A stretch of DNA of 64,000 bases from Cellulomonas sp. WB94 (GTDB lineage Bacteria > Actinomycetota > Actinomycetes > Actinomycetales > Cellulomonadaceae). The first letter of the stretch is position 1, and every line of letters begins with the position of its first letter. The notes beneath the pieces were generated by a model that was not told the origin of the DNA, searched no databases, and saw only the letters and a list, made by a program, of their open reading frames with translations. Location: positions 2,294,001-2,358,000 of the forward strand of contig NZ_QEES01000002.1 in assembly GCF_003115775.1 (NCBI RefSeq), written 5' to 3'. The position numbers were made by a program, and so were the translations under genes. Positions 19,204 to 28,758 of the stretch are shown piece after piece.

Positions 19204-19224
19204 ATGCTGGACGCTACCGTCCAG
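19204..19224. promoter_or_regulatory. Operator-like inverted repeat and -10 of transporter 2
   Basis: CTGGAC (19207-19212) and GTCCAG (19219-19224) form the same palindrome as at transporter 1, with the spacer GCTACC in place of GCTACT. It overlaps TATGCT (19203-19208), with TGTGAC at 19181-19186 as a possible -35, 16 bases upstream. The flanking bases (ATCTCGTAT before; TCGATC and GTAACGATC after) are shared by both copies, so both transporters are probably co-regulated. Confidence 0.6.
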
Positions 19225-19305
19225 TCTCGATCGCGTAACGATCGGGAGCCGGTGTCGGGCTCGCGACATTTGTCCAGAGTTGCCTTACTAGCGTGAGGTC
19301 ATCCC

Positions 19306-19404
19306 ATGGCGCTCCTGCCCGACCGCAGCCATCGCGGGGCACGTCCTCCGGTCCCGTGTGCGCAGCTCGCGCGAGGCGCGCCAACTCTCCAGGAGGAACA
19401 TTGA
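19306..19404 (+). CDS. Putative 32-codon leader ORF coupled to peptide-binding protein 2
   Basis: The ATG at 19306 is preceded by TGAGGTC and, 11 bases back, by TAGCGT, mirroring the first transporter. The 32-residue frame has one Cys (position 18), several Arg and Pro, and ends in TGA overlapping the TTG start of the binding protein. The SD of that gene lies inside the ORF end. Position and coupling are conserved with the first copy although the peptide sequence is not, apart from its last codons. Confidence 0.4.
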   Translation: MALLPDRSHRGARPPVPCAQLARGAPTLQEEH

Positions 19405-21266
19405 AGATCAGGCGATCGGCCGCCGCGGTAGCGGCTCTGGCAGCGGGCGTGCTTGTGCTCACGGCCTGCTCCGGACCGGCCAAGACCAGTTCGGGCATCC
19501 AGGAGAACAGCGCTGTCACGATCGCCTGGGAGGCGCCGCTCAACGAGCTCAACACGAGCTCGGCCAACGGCAACGCCACCCAGAACGCGGTCATCACGTC
19601 GCTCATGGACGGAGGCTTCTGGACCTATGACAAGGACCTCAAGCTCGTTCACGACACCTCCTACGGCACGTACGAGAAGACGAGCGACGACCCGCTCACG
19701 GTGAAGTACACGGTCGGCGCCGACACCACCTGGTCGGACGGGACCCCCGTCGACGCGACCGACCTGCTCCTCGAGTGGGCCGCCACGTCGGACGTGTTCA
19801 ACAACGTCGTGGCTCAGGAGGACCCGGAGACCGGTGCCATCACGAACCAGGACGAGATCGACGCCGGCGTCTACTTCGACGGCACCAACCCGAGCCGTGC
19901 TCTGATCACCGACACGCCGAAGATCTCCGACGACGGCAGGTCGATCACCTTCGTCTACTCGAAGCAGTACGCCGACTGGGAGCTCGACTTCCAGGGCCCG
20001 GCCGTCCCGGCGCACGTCGTGGGTGAGAAGGCGCTCGGTGCCGCCGACGCCGCTGCCGGCAAGGCTGCGATCCTCACGGCGATCCAGGACAACGACACCG
20101 CCGCGCTGAGCAAGGTGTCGAAGTTCTGGAACTCGGGCTTCGAGTTCACCAAGCTCCCGGCCGACCCCGAGCTCTACCTCTCGACCGGCGCGTACGTGCT
20201 GAAGGACTACGCCGAGAACCAGTACCTGACGCTCGAGGCGAACCCCAAGTACAAGGGTGCGCACAAGCCGTCGGTCGAGCGCGTCACCGTGCGCTTCATC
20301 GACGACCCGATGGCCCAGGTCACGGCGCTCGAGAACGGCGAGGTCGACATCATCGGCCCGCAGGCCACGGCCGACGTCCGCACCGCCATCGAGGCGCTGA
20401 AGAACGTCGACACGGCGTTCGGCATCGAGGGCACGTACGAGCACGTCGACCTCGTCCACGCCAACGGTGGTCCGTTCGACCCGGCGACGTACGGTGGCGA
20501 CGCCGCCACGGCGCTCAAGGTCCGCCAGGCGTTCCTCAAGGCGATCCCGCGCCAGCAGATCGTGGACAACCTCATCAAGCCGCTGAACCCCGACGCCAAG
20601 GTCCGCAACTCGTTCATCCTGCTGCCCGGCTCGGTCAACTACGACACGATGGTCAAGGAGAACGGCTCGTCGGCCTACTCCGACGCCGCGGACGTCCCCG
20701 GTGCCCAGGCGCTCCTGGCCGATGCGGGAGTCACCACGCCCGTCAAGGTCCGGTTCGCCTTCAACGCCGACAACACGCGCCGTCAGACGGAGTTCGCGCT
20801 GATTCAGGAGTCCGCCAAGGCGGCAGGCTTCGAGCTCGTCGACGCCAGCAAGCCGGCAGCCGAGTGGGGCACCCTGCTGCAGACCGGCCAGGACCAGTAC
20901 GACGCGTCGCTGTTCGGCTGGCAGTCCCAGTCCACCGCGGTGACGGAGTCGGACGCGAACTACCGCACGGGCGGGCTGAACAACTACGGCAAGTACTCCA
21001 GCGCCGCGGTCGACAGCGAGTTCGACGGTCTGCAGACCGAGACCGACCCGGCGAAGCAGTTCGACTACCAGCTCGCGGTCGAGAAGGTCCTGTGGGCCGA
21101 CGCGTTCGGTACGACGATCTTCCAGTTCCCCGCCATCCAGGCCTGGAACAAGAACGTCACCGGCGTCTCGCCGAGCTCGATCTCCCCGACGATCTTCGCG
21201 AACTTCTGGGAGTGGAAGACGACAGGGACGACCGCCGCATCGGCGACCCCGACGCCGACCAGCTGA
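19401..21266 (+). CDS. ABC transporter substrate-binding lipoprotein 2, peptide family (SBP_bac_5)
   Basis: A 621-residue binding protein starting at TTG 19401 after AGGAGGA, with KIRR, a hydrophobic core and lipobox VLTAC (Cys23). The mature region has the SBP_bac_5 features: TTWSDGTPVDATDLLLEW near residue 110 and a long C-terminal half ending near IQAWNKNVTGVSPSS. It is about 75 residues longer than the first binding protein and clearly diverged, so ligands probably differ. Only the leader region and signal peptide start are near-identical, suggesting shared regulation. Confidence 0.92.
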   Translation: MKIRRSAAAVAALAAGVLVLTACSGPAKTSSGIQENSAVTIAWEAPLNELNTSSANGNATQNAVITSLMDGGFWTYDKDLKLVHDTSYGTYEKTSDDPLTVKYTVGADTTWSDGTPVDATDLLLEWAATSDVFNNVVAQEDPETGAITNQDEIDAGVYFDGTNPSRALITDTPKISDDGRSITFVYSKQYADWELDFQGPAVPAHVVGEKALGAADAAAGKAAILTAIQDNDTAALSKVSKFWNSGFEFTKLPADPELYLSTGAYVLKDYAENQYLTLEANPKYKGAHKPSVERVTVRFIDDPMAQVTALENGEVDIIGPQATADVRTAIEALKNVDTAFGIEGTYEHVDLVHANGGPFDPATYGGDAATALKVRQAFLKAIPRQQIVDNLIKPLNPDAKVRNSFILLPGSVNYDTMVKENGSSAYSDAADVPGAQALLADAGVTTPVKVRFAFNADNTRRQTEFALIQESAKAAGFELVDASKPAAEWGTLLQTGQDQYDASLFGWQSQSTAVTESDANYRTGGLNNYGKYSSAAVDSEFDGLQTETDPAKQFDYQLAVEKVLWADAFGTTIFQFPAIQAWNKNVTGVSPSSISPTIFANFWEWKTTGTTAASATPTPTS

Positions 21267-21302
21267 GCAGCTCCAGCGCGCTGGGCGCCACCAGCGTGTG
21301 AC

Positions 21303-21350
21303 ACGCACGGAGGGCACCGGAACCACCCGGTTCCGGTGCCCTCCGTGCGT
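21303..21350 (+). terminator. 22-bp perfect hairpin between binding protein 2 and permease
   Basis: Arms 21303-21324 and 21329-21350 are perfectly complementary over 22 bp around a 4-base loop, 36 bases after the binding-protein stop. It is the strongest hairpin in the window. It probably stops most transcripts after the binding-protein gene, leaving less for the permease genes that begin 160 bases later. Confidence 0.75.
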
Positions 21351-21510
21351 CGTCGTCCACGGACCGCGACCCGGTCCACCGCCACTGAACCCCACACGCT
21401 CCACGAGGCACCCGCGCGCCATGGCCACAAGCCCCGGTCGCGGAGGTGAGCGCCGCGTACGATGACGCGGCCACGGTGGGTTCCGCTGTCACTGCGAGGT
21501 ATCGCTCCCG

Positions 21511-23037
21511 ATGTTCACCTTTCTCTGGCGACGGCTGCTCCAGGGCCTCGCCACGCTCCTGACGTCGAGCTTCCTGATGTATATCCTCGTCAGCGTGTCG
21601 ATCCGTCCCCTCCAGGACCTCGAGGAGAGCACGGCGCGCAACAAGGCCCAGCTCATCGCAGCTCGTCGACAGCTCCTCGACCTCGACACGCCCGTCGTCG
21701 TGCGCTACGTCAAGTGGCTCGGCAACGCGGTCACGGGTGACCTCGGATCGGCCTGGCGCAGCGGCCAGGCGGTCAACGACAAGCTCGGCGGCGCGATGCT
21801 CTCGACGCTCCAGCTCGTCGGAGCGGCCACAGTCCTCGCGATCCTCTTCGGGGTCGCCGTCGGCATCGTCAGCGCGCTGCGTCAGTACTCGGCGTTCGAC
21901 TACCTGATCACCTTCGTGTCGTTCCTGCTCTACTCGCTGCCCGCCTTCTGGGTCGCGGTGCTCCTCAAGCAGTGGGGGGCCATCGGCTTCAACACCTTCC
22001 TCGCCGACCCCGTCCAGTCCTGGTCGTCGATGATCGTCGCGGGGGTGGTCCTCGGACTCATCTGGTCGCTCGCGATGGGCGGGGCATGGCGGCGCAGGCT
22101 GCTCACGTTCGTCCTGGCGCTCGTCGCCACGGTCGCCGTGCTGCTCTACCTCTGGTCGAGCGACTGGTGGAGCTCGCCGAACCTCGGCCCCGTGCTCATC
22201 GCCGTCGTGGGCGTCGCCGTCGCACTCGGCGTGACGACGCTGTCGACCGGGCTGCGCCATCGGCGTGCGCTGTACTCCGCCCTGTCCGTCGTGGTGCTCG
22301 GTCTCGCGCTCTACACCCCGTTGCAGTACCTGTTCGCGTACGTGACGTTCGGCTGGCCCCTCACCCTCGGCCTCGGCGTCGTCGCGGCCCTCTCGGGCTA
22401 CGCGGTCGGGCGGCTGTGGGGAGGTCCCGACTGGGCGCAGTCCGCGCGCACGGCGGCGATCACCGCCGTCATCGTCGCGACGATGATCTTCATCGACCGC
22501 GTCATGCGGGTCTGGCCCGACTTCTTCGGCTCGCAGGCGATCGGCGGCCGCCCCATCGCCACGGTCGGCGACACCACGCCCAACCTCGGCGGTGACTTCT
22601 GGGTGCAGACGCTCGACGGCTACACCCACCTCGTCCTGCCGACGATCTCCCTGCTGCTCATCAGCTTCGCCGGGTACACGCGGTACGCGCGGGCCAGCAT
22701 GCTTGAGGTGATGGGCCAGGACTACATCCGTACTGCGCGAGCCAAGGGGCTCTCCGAGCGGACCGTCGTGATGCGTCACGGCTTCCGCAACTCGTTGATC
22801 CCGCTCGCGACGATCGTGCCGCTCGACATCGTGGCGCTGTTCGGCGGCGCGATCATCACCGAGCAGGTGTTCGGCCGCCCGGGGATGGGTCAGCTGTTCA
22901 TCAGGTCGCTGCACAACGCGGAGATCGAGCCGATCATGGCGTACCTCGTCATCACCGCGACGCTCGCGATCCTCGCCAACATCGTCGCCGACCTCATCTA
23001 CGCCGCTCTCGACCCACGGATCCGGGTGAACGCATGA
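21511..23037 (+). CDS. Peptide ABC transporter permease, DppB-like, with large membrane insertion
   Basis: The 508-residue protein starts like a DppB permease (MFTFLWRRLLQGLATLL) and ends like one: EAA loop YIRTARAKGLSERTVVMRHGFRNSLIP, GRPGMGQLF and LDPRIRVNA. In between, roughly residues 155-345 add about six hydrophobic segments not found in the 310-340 residue family norm. Function of the added part is unknown. It overlaps the next permease by 4 bases (ATGA). Role in a peptide-type importer is secure by the domains and neighbours. Confidence 0.9.
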   Translation: MFTFLWRRLLQGLATLLTSSFLMYILVSVSIRPLQDLEESTARNKAQLIAARRQLLDLDTPVVVRYVKWLGNAVTGDLGSAWRSGQAVNDKLGGAMLSTLQLVGAATVLAILFGVAVGIVSALRQYSAFDYLITFVSFLLYSLPAFWVAVLLKQWGAIGFNTFLADPVQSWSSMIVAGVVLGLIWSLAMGGAWRRRLLTFVLALVATVAVLLYLWSSDWWSSPNLGPVLIAVVGVAVALGVTTLSTGLRHRRALYSALSVVVLGLALYTPLQYLFAYVTFGWPLTLGLGVVAALSGYAVGRLWGGPDWAQSARTAAITAVIVATMIFIDRVMRVWPDFFGSQAIGGRPIATVGDTTPNLGGDFWVQTLDGYTHLVLPTISLLLISFAGYTRYARASMLEVMGQDYIRTARAKGLSERTVVMRHGFRNSLIPLATIVPLDIVALFGGAIITEQVFGRPGMGQLFIRSLHNAEIEPIMAYLVITATLAILANIVADLIYAALDPRIRVNA

Positions 23038-24164
23038 GCACGCCACCGAACCCCGCCGCGCACGGCGACGCGCCGAGCCCCGAGCCCGACGTCACCGGGG
23101 GCCTCGAGACCTCGATCGAGCTCAAGCAGGTCGAGGGCCTGTCGCAGGGGCAGATCGTCCGCTCCCGCTTCGTCCGCCACCGTGCCGCCGTCGCGGCCAT
23201 GGTCGCGCTCGCGTTCGTCGTCCTGCTCGCGTTCACCTCGGTCGGGATCGGCCCGTGGACGGGGTGGTGGAGGTTCGCCCCGAATGCGACGGGCTCGCTG
23301 GTCAACGCCGGCGGGGCGCCGACGATGCACCTGCCCACGTGGCTCGGAGGGGTCGGGTTCGCCATCGGCGACCATCCGTTCGGCCAGGACGAGGCGGGCC
23401 GCGACGTGTTCGCGCGGGTCATGCGCGGGACCCAGACGTCGCTGACCGTCATGGTGATCGTGGGCCTCGTGTCGACGGTGGTCGGCATCCTGGTCGGTGC
23501 GGTCGCCGGGTACTTCCGCGGTCACCTCGACAGCTGGCTGATGCGGTTCACCGACCTCGTCATCACGATCCCCGTGCTCGTCCTCGGCGCGGTCCTCGGC
23601 AGCCTGGCGAGCGGTCAGGGCGGCGCCTACCTGCTGGCGGTGTTCCTCGGGCTCGCCTCGTGGACGACCCTTGCGCGACTCGTGCGTGGCGACTTCCTGT
23701 CGTTGCGCGAGCGGGAGTTCGTCGACGCGGCCCGGGTCGCGGGTGCCAGCGACGTGCGCATCATCTTCAAGCACATGCTGCCGAACTCGATCGGCGTCAT
23801 CATCGTCAACCAGACGCTGCTCATGAGCTCGGCGATCCTGCTCGAGACCGCACTGAGCTTCGTGGGCCTCGGCATCCGGTACCCCAACGTGTCGCTCGGG
23901 CAGCTCATCAACCAGTACCAGGAGGCGTTCGCGACGCGCCCCTGGCTCTTCTGGTGGCCGGGCCTCCTCATCGTCGTCATCGCGCTCAGCGTGAACTTCA
24001 TCGGTGACGGCCTGCGCGACGCGTTCGACCCGCGCCAGAAGCGCATCCCGTCGCAGCGCAAGATGGAGAAGAGCCTCGCCGCGCGGGCCGCGAGCCAGGC
24101 GACGACGACGGCGCGTCCGGCGGACGTCCCCGGGTCCGGCACGAGCCTCGGGTCGGGGGCGTGA
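23034..24164 (+). CDS. Peptide ABC transporter permease, DppC-like (transporter 2)
   Basis: The 376-residue partner permease has a cytoplasmic N-terminus of about 50 residues, a membrane segment near 60-80, the usual HPFGQDEAGRDVFARV loop and an EAA loop (FVDAARVAGASDVRIIFKHMLPN). The C-terminus has an extra basic, Ala/Thr-rich tail of about 35 residues beyond the family end at DAFDPRQKR. It is coupled to the upstream permease (ATGA overlap). The ATPase gene of this system lies 690 bases further on, beyond an oppositely oriented gene. Confidence 0.92.
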   Translation: MSTPPNPAAHGDAPSPEPDVTGGLETSIELKQVEGLSQGQIVRSRFVRHRAAVAAMVALAFVVLLAFTSVGIGPWTGWWRFAPNATGSLVNAGGAPTMHLPTWLGGVGFAIGDHPFGQDEAGRDVFARVMRGTQTSLTVMVIVGLVSTVVGILVGAVAGYFRGHLDSWLMRFTDLVITIPVLVLGAVLGSLASGQGGAYLLAVFLGLASWTTLARLVRGDFLSLREREFVDAARVAGASDVRIIFKHMLPNSIGVIIVNQTLLMSSAILLETALSFVGLGIRYPNVSLGQLINQYQEAFATRPWLFWWPGLLIVVIALSVNFIGDGLRDAFDPRQKRIPSQRKMEKSLAARAASQATTTARPADVPGSGTSLGSGA

Positions 24165-24175
24165 CGGTGACCGGT

Positions 24176-24778
24176 TCAGCCCAGCACGGCTCCCGCTACG
24201 GCGAGCACGGCGAGCACCGCCACGACCGCGATGGTGCGCAGGTGCCACGTCGTCGTGACGTGCACACCGGTCGGCGGCGGTCCGGGGCGCAGGTGGCCGG
24301 CACGCTCGAGGCTCTCCCGGCGTGCCGCGATCTCGAGGGCGACGACGTCGGCGGTGTGACCGTCGGCCTGGTTGCGACCTCGCCACGGCGGGGCGAGCTG
24401 GGGACCGCGAGGGGTTGCCGCGTCAGCGCGGGCCCCCAGGGCGCTGCGGGCCGGCGCAGCCCAGGCGGTGAACGTGCCGTCGGTCGTGTCGATCGAGAGC
24501 GACAGGCGGGTGTCGGCGCCGCGGAACGTCGGCCAGGGTATGCGGACCGTGCGCAGGACGTTGCGCAGGACGATCTCACCGTCGGACACCTCGACCTGCG
24601 GGCACCAGAACAGCGCCCACACGACGACGAGCCCCAGCACGGGGATCGCCCCGTACCGCAGCAGCTCGCCCAGGCCGCCCGAGGCGGCCGACCCGACCAG
24701 CGCCGCGAGCGCAGCCACGGCCGCCACGACGTTGAGCACTCGTCCCGACGTCGCGGCAAAGACTCGCTCAGGACCCAT
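24176..24778 (-). CDS. Membrane protein with bacterial PH-like domain
   Basis: The 200-residue protein has two N-terminal hydrophobic segments (about 12-30 and 37-55), a PH-like beta domain (CPQVEVSDGEIVLRN, then VRIPWPTFRGADTRL), a polar loop and a C-terminal transmembrane segment. This matches actinobacterial bPH_6-type proteins, whose function is poorly known. The ATG at 24778 follows GGGAG; the longer frame lacks an SD. It lies on the opposite strand between the permease and ATPase genes of transporter 2, ending 11 bases from the convergent permease stop. Confidence 0.75.
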   Translation of the reverse strand: MGPERVFAATSGRVLNVVAAVAALAALVGSAASGGLGELLRYGAIPVLGLVVVWALFWCPQVEVSDGEIVLRNVLRTVRIPWPTFRGADTRLSLSIDTTDGTFTAWAAPARSALGARADAATPRGPQLAPPWRGRNQADGHTADVVALEIAARRESLERAGHLRPGPPPTGVHVTTTWHLRTIAVVAVLAVLAVAGAVLG

Positions 24779-24851
24779 GCGCCCATGCTCCCAGACATGC
24801 CCGACGCGTCCGCAGGTGCGCCGCATGCCGCCAGGAAGGACCTGATCTCCC

Positions 24852-26669
24852 GTGGCCACTGACACCGCGCACGCCCCCGTCCCCGCGCAGCAGGCCGAGC
24901 CCGTGCTGAGCGTCCGAGGCCTGGGTGTCGACTTCTACGTGGACGGCGAGTGGTACCCCGCAGCCATCGACCTCGACTACGACGTCCGACCCGGCGAGGT
25001 GCTGGCGATCGTCGGCGAGTCCGGCTCGGGCAAGACGCAGTCGTCGATGTCGCTCATCGGGCTGCTCCCGCCGAACGGGCGTGCCCGCGGCAGCGCGAAG
25101 ATCGACGGCCGCGAGCTCATCGGGATGCCCTCGCACCGACTTCGCCAGATCCGCGGCAAGGAGATCGCGGTCATCTTCCAGGAGCCGATGACCGCGCTGA
25201 ACCCGGTCTACACGGTCGGCTTCCAGATCGTCGAGACCCTGCGCACCCATTTCACGCTGTCCCCGAAGGAGGCTCGGGCGCGGGCCGTCGAGCTGCTCAC
25301 CCTGGTCGAGATCCCCGACCCCGCCCGCAGGTTCGACTCCTACCCGCACCAGCTCTCGGGCGGGCAGCGTCAGCGCGCCATGATCGCCCAGGCGCTCGCG
25401 TGCGACCCGCGGCTGCTCATCGCCGACGAGCCGACGACGGCGCTCGACGTCACCGTGCAGGCCGAGATCCTCAAGCTGATGCGGGACCTGCGTCACCGCA
25501 TCGACTCGGGGATCATCCTCATCACGCACGACATGGGCGTCGTCGCGGACATGGCGGACACCATCCTGGTCATGAAGGACGGGCGCGTCGTCGAGCACGG
25601 GACGTCGGAGGAGATCTTCGGGAACCCGCAGCACCCGTACACGCGCAAGCTGCTCGACGCCGTGCCGCACCTGGGTACGGCGCGTCCCCTCGCCGCGACG
25701 ACGAGCGAGCCGACGCCCGGGCCCGCCGAGGCGGCCGTGGCGCACCCGCTGGTCCTCGAGGCGCGCGGCATGGTCATCGAGTACCCGGGCCGCGGGCGTA
25801 CCCCGGCCTTCCGCGCGGTCGACGGCGTCGACCTGACGATCGGCTACGGCGAGGTCGTCGGACTGGTCGGTGAGTCAGGCTCGGGCAAGACCACGATCGG
25901 GCGCGCGGTCGTCGGACTGCTGCCGACGACGCACGGCGAGCTGACGATCGCCGGCGTGAACATGGTCGGCGCGAAGCGCAAGGACCTCGCGCCGCTGCGC
26001 AGCCAGGTCGGCATCGTGTTCCAGGACCCCGGGTCGTCGCTGAACCCGCGCCTGCCGATCGGCGAGTCCATCGGTGAGCCGCTGTTCCTGCACCACGGCA
26101 TCAAGGGCAAGGCGCTGAGCCAGCGCGTCGAGCAGCTGCTCGACCAGGTGCAGCTGCCCCGCTCGATGCGCAACCGCTACCCGCACGAGCTGTCCGGCGG
26201 TCAGCGCCAGCGGGTCGGCATCGCGCGGGCCCTGTCGCTCGAGCCGAAGCTGCTCGTGGCCGACGAGCCGACGTCCGCGCTCGACGTGTCGGTGCAGGCC
26301 ACGGTGCTGGACATCTTCCAGGAGCTGCAGCGTGAGCACGGCTTCGCGTGCCTGTTCATCTCCCACGACCTCGCCGTCGTGGAGATCCTCGCGAGCCGCA
26401 TCGCCGTCATGCACCAGGGCAAGCTGGTCGAGGTCGGCCGCACCGAGCAGATCGTGAACGACCCGCAGCACCCTTACACGCAGCGGCTCCTGTCAGCCGT
26501 GCCGGTGCCGGACCCCGCCGAGCAGCGGCGTCGGCGCGAGGCACGCGACGCCCTCATCGTCGCCGCGCAGCACGAGCAGGACGAGATCGAGCAGGCCGCG
26601 AGTGCTCGCGAGGCGGCCGACAAGCTCGACCACCTGGGCGAGGAGAGGATCCCGCCGACGGGCCTCTGA
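24852..26669 (+). CDS. Peptide ABC transporter ATPase, fused DppD-DppF type (transporter 2)
   Basis: The 605-residue protein has two complete nucleotide-binding domains. Domain 1: GESGSGKTQ, VIFQEPMTALNP, LSGGQRQRAM, LLIADEPTTALD. Domain 2: GESGSGKTT, IVFQDPGSSLNP, LSGGQRQRVG, LLVADEPTSALD. Unlike the ATPase of transporter 1, neither domain has a long insertion. The GTG start follows AGGAAGGA. An acidic, Ala-rich tail of about 50 residues ends the protein. It should energise the two permeases at 21511-24164 despite the reversed gene between them; its own promoter is not evident. Confidence 0.92.
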   Translation: MATDTAHAPVPAQQAEPVLSVRGLGVDFYVDGEWYPAAIDLDYDVRPGEVLAIVGESGSGKTQSSMSLIGLLPPNGRARGSAKIDGRELIGMPSHRLRQIRGKEIAVIFQEPMTALNPVYTVGFQIVETLRTHFTLSPKEARARAVELLTLVEIPDPARRFDSYPHQLSGGQRQRAMIAQALACDPRLLIADEPTTALDVTVQAEILKLMRDLRHRIDSGIILITHDMGVVADMADTILVMKDGRVVEHGTSEEIFGNPQHPYTRKLLDAVPHLGTARPLAATTSEPTPGPAEAAVAHPLVLEARGMVIEYPGRGRTPAFRAVDGVDLTIGYGEVVGLVGESGSGKTTIGRAVVGLLPTTHGELTIAGVNMVGAKRKDLAPLRSQVGIVFQDPGSSLNPRLPIGESIGEPLFLHHGIKGKALSQRVEQLLDQVQLPRSMRNRYPHELSGGQRQRVGIARALSLEPKLLVADEPTSALDVSVQATVLDIFQELQREHGFACLFISHDLAVVEILASRIAVMHQGKLVEVGRTEQIVNDPQHPYTQRLLSAVPVPDPAEQRRRREARDALIVAAQHEQDEIEQAASAREAADKLDHLGEERIPPTGL

Positions 26670-26761
26670 GAGGCGCCCGCGGGAGGCGGTCGAGCGGCGC
26701 CCGCCGGGCGCTGTCGAGGGGCGGCTGAGGCCGAATGAAGCGGATCCGCGGCGCGGGCGCG

Positions 26762-26767
26762 TAGAAT
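26762..26767 (+). promoter_or_regulatory. -10 box of typA
   Basis: TAGAAT lies 55 bases upstream of the typA ATG in the 153-base gap after the transporter. No good -35 is seen at the expected distance. Confidence 0.4.
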
Positions 26768-26822
26768 CTACTCCGCGCCTCATGAAGCGGTGCGATCCCC
26801 ACCTCCCTGAGATGAGTTTTCT

Positions 26823-28751
26823 ATGTCTGTGCCTGCCGGCAAGAGTGTGCGCTCCGACCTGCGCAACGTCGCGATCGTGGCCCACGTCGACCACGGCAAG
26901 ACAACCCTCGTCGACGCCATGCTCTGGCAGTCGGGTTCGTTCGGGGAGCACGCCCACGTCGAGGTCCGCGCGATGGACTCGGGCGACCTCGAGCGCGAGA
27001 AGGGGATCACGATCCTCGCGAAGAACACCGCGGTCCACTACACCGGACCGGCGGCGGCGGCCCACGGCCACCCCGAGGGCATCACGATCAACGTGATCGA
27101 CACCCCGGGCCACGCGGACTTCGGTGGCGAGGTCGAGCGCGGCCTGTCGATGGTCGACGGCGTCGTGCTGCTCGTCGACGCGTCGGAGGGCCCGCTCCCG
27201 CAGACGCGCTTCGTGCTGCGCAAGGCGCTCGAGGCGAAGCTGCCGGTCATCCTCCTGGTCAACAAGGTCGACCGGCCCGACTCCCGCATCAGCGAGGTCG
27301 TCACCGAGTCGATGGACCTCCTCCTCGGTCTCGCGAGCGACCTGCACGAGGACGTCCCGGACCTCGACCTCGACGCCATCCTGGACGTGCCGGTCGTGTA
27401 CGCGGCCTCGAAGGCCGGCCGCGCGTCGATCGTGCAGCCCGCCGACGGCACGATGCCGGACAGCCCCAACCTCGAGCCGCTGTTCCAGATGATCCTGGAC
27501 AAGATCCCGGCCCCGACGTACGACGCGGACGCGCCGCTGCAGGCACACGTCACCAACCTCGACGCCTCGCCGTTCCTCGGGCGTCTCGCGCTGCTCCGCG
27601 TCTTCAACGGGACGATCCGCAAGGGCCAGACGGTCGCGTGGGCGCGTGCCGACGGCACCCTGCAGAACGTCAAGATCACCGAGCTGCTCGAGACCAAGGC
27701 GCTCGAGCGGGTCCCCACCGAGTCGGCCGGCCCCGGTGACATCGTCGCCGTCGCGGGCATCGAGGGCATCACCATCGGCGAGACCCTCACCGACCCCGAC
27801 GACCCGCGGCCGCTGCCGCTCATCAAGGTCGACGACCCGGCGATCTCGATGACCATCGGCATCAACACCTCGCCGCTCGCCGGCCGGGGTGGCAAGGGCC
27901 ACAAGGTCACGGCCCGCCAGGTCAAGGACCGCCTCGACAAGGAGCTCGTCGGCAACGTCTCGCTGCGGGTGCTCCCGACCGAGCGTCCGGACGCCTGGGA
28001 GGTCCAGGGCCGCGGGGAGCTCGCGCTCGCGATCCTCGTCGAGCAGATGCGCCGCGAGGGCTTCGAGCTCACGGTCGGCAAGCCGCAGGTCGTCACGCGC
28101 AAGGTCGACGGCAAGACGCACGAGCCGATGGAGCGCATGACGATCGACGTCCCCGAGGAGTACCTCGGCGCGGTCACGCAGCTGCTCGCGCAGCGCAAGG
28201 GCCGCATGGTGACGATGGCGAACCATGGCACCGGCTGGGTCCGCATGGACTTCATGGTCCCGGCGCGTGGACTTATCGGGTTCCGCACCCGCTTCCTCAC
28301 CGACACGCGCGGCACCGGGATCGCGTCCTCGATCGCCGAGGGCTACGAGCCCTGGGTCGGCGCCATCGAGACGCGCATCAACGGGTCGCTCGTGGCCGAC
28401 CGCTCGGGCCCCGTCACGCCGTTCGCGATGGTCAACCTGCAGGAGCGTGGGTCGTTCTTCGTCGACCCCACGCAGGAGGTCTACGAGGGCATGATCGTCG
28501 GCGAGAACTCGCGCAACGAAGACATGGACGTCAACATCACCAAGGAGAAGAAGCTCACGAACATGCGCGCTGCCTCCAGCGACACGTTCGAGAACCTCAC
28601 CCCGCCGCGCCACCTCACGCTCGAGGAGTCCCTCGAGTTCGCCCGCGAGGACGAGTGCGTCGAGGTCACCCCCACGGTGGTCCGCATCCGCAAGGTCATC
28701 CTCGACCAGTCCGAGCGCGCACGGGTGTTCGCGCGGACCAAGCGGGCCTGA
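26823..28751 (+). CDS. typA: Ribosome-associated GTPase TypA/BipA
   Basis: TypA is a translational GTPase that binds the 70S ribosome and helps ribosome assembly and stress adaptation. The 642-residue protein has G1 AHVDHGKTT (about residue 20), switch [11 protein letters not shown]4 NKVDRPD, then EF-G-like domains and the TypA C-terminal region with [11 protein letters not shown]. Length is slightly above the 610 norm because of small loops, such as an insertion in the effector region around residue 80. It is followed by mshB after 7 bases. Confidence 0.95.
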   Translation: MSVPAGKSVRSDLRNVAIVAHVDHGKTTLVDAMLWQSGSFGEHAHVEVRAMDSGDLEREKGITILAKNTAVHYTGPAAAAHGHPEGITINVIDTPGHADFGGEVERGLSMVDGVVLLVDASEGPLPQTRFVLRKALEAKLPVILLVNKVDRPDSRISEVVTESMDLLLGLASDLHEDVPDLDLDAILDVPVVYAASKAGRASIVQPADGTMPDSPNLEPLFQMILDKIPAPTYDADAPLQAHVTNLDASPFLGRLALLRVFNGTIRKGQTVAWARADGTLQNVKITELLETKALERVPTESAGPGDIVAVAGIEGITIGETLTDPDDPRPLPLIKVDDPAISMTIGINTSPLAGRGGKGHKVTARQVKDRLDKELVGNVSLRVLPTERPDAWEVQGRGELALAILVEQMRREGFELTVGKPQVVTRKVDGKTHEPMERMTIDVPEEYLGAVTQLLAQRKGRMVTMANHGTGWVRMDFMVPARGLIGFRTRFLTDTRGTGIASSIAEGYEPWVGAIETRINGSLVADRSGPVTPFAMVNLQERGSFFVDPTQEVYEGMIVGENSRNEDMDVNITKEKKLTNMRAASSDTFENLTPPRHLTLEESLEFAREDECVEVTPTVVRIRKVILDQSERARVFARTKRA

Positions 28752-28758
28752 CCGCACG

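Noticed and set aside
13240-19280. Transposon or insertion-sequence ends around transporter 1, suggested by the repeated leader blocks
   Set aside because: The repeats are direct, lie at matching promoter positions upstream of homologous genes, and no transposase or target duplication is present. Tandem duplication of a transporter explains them better.
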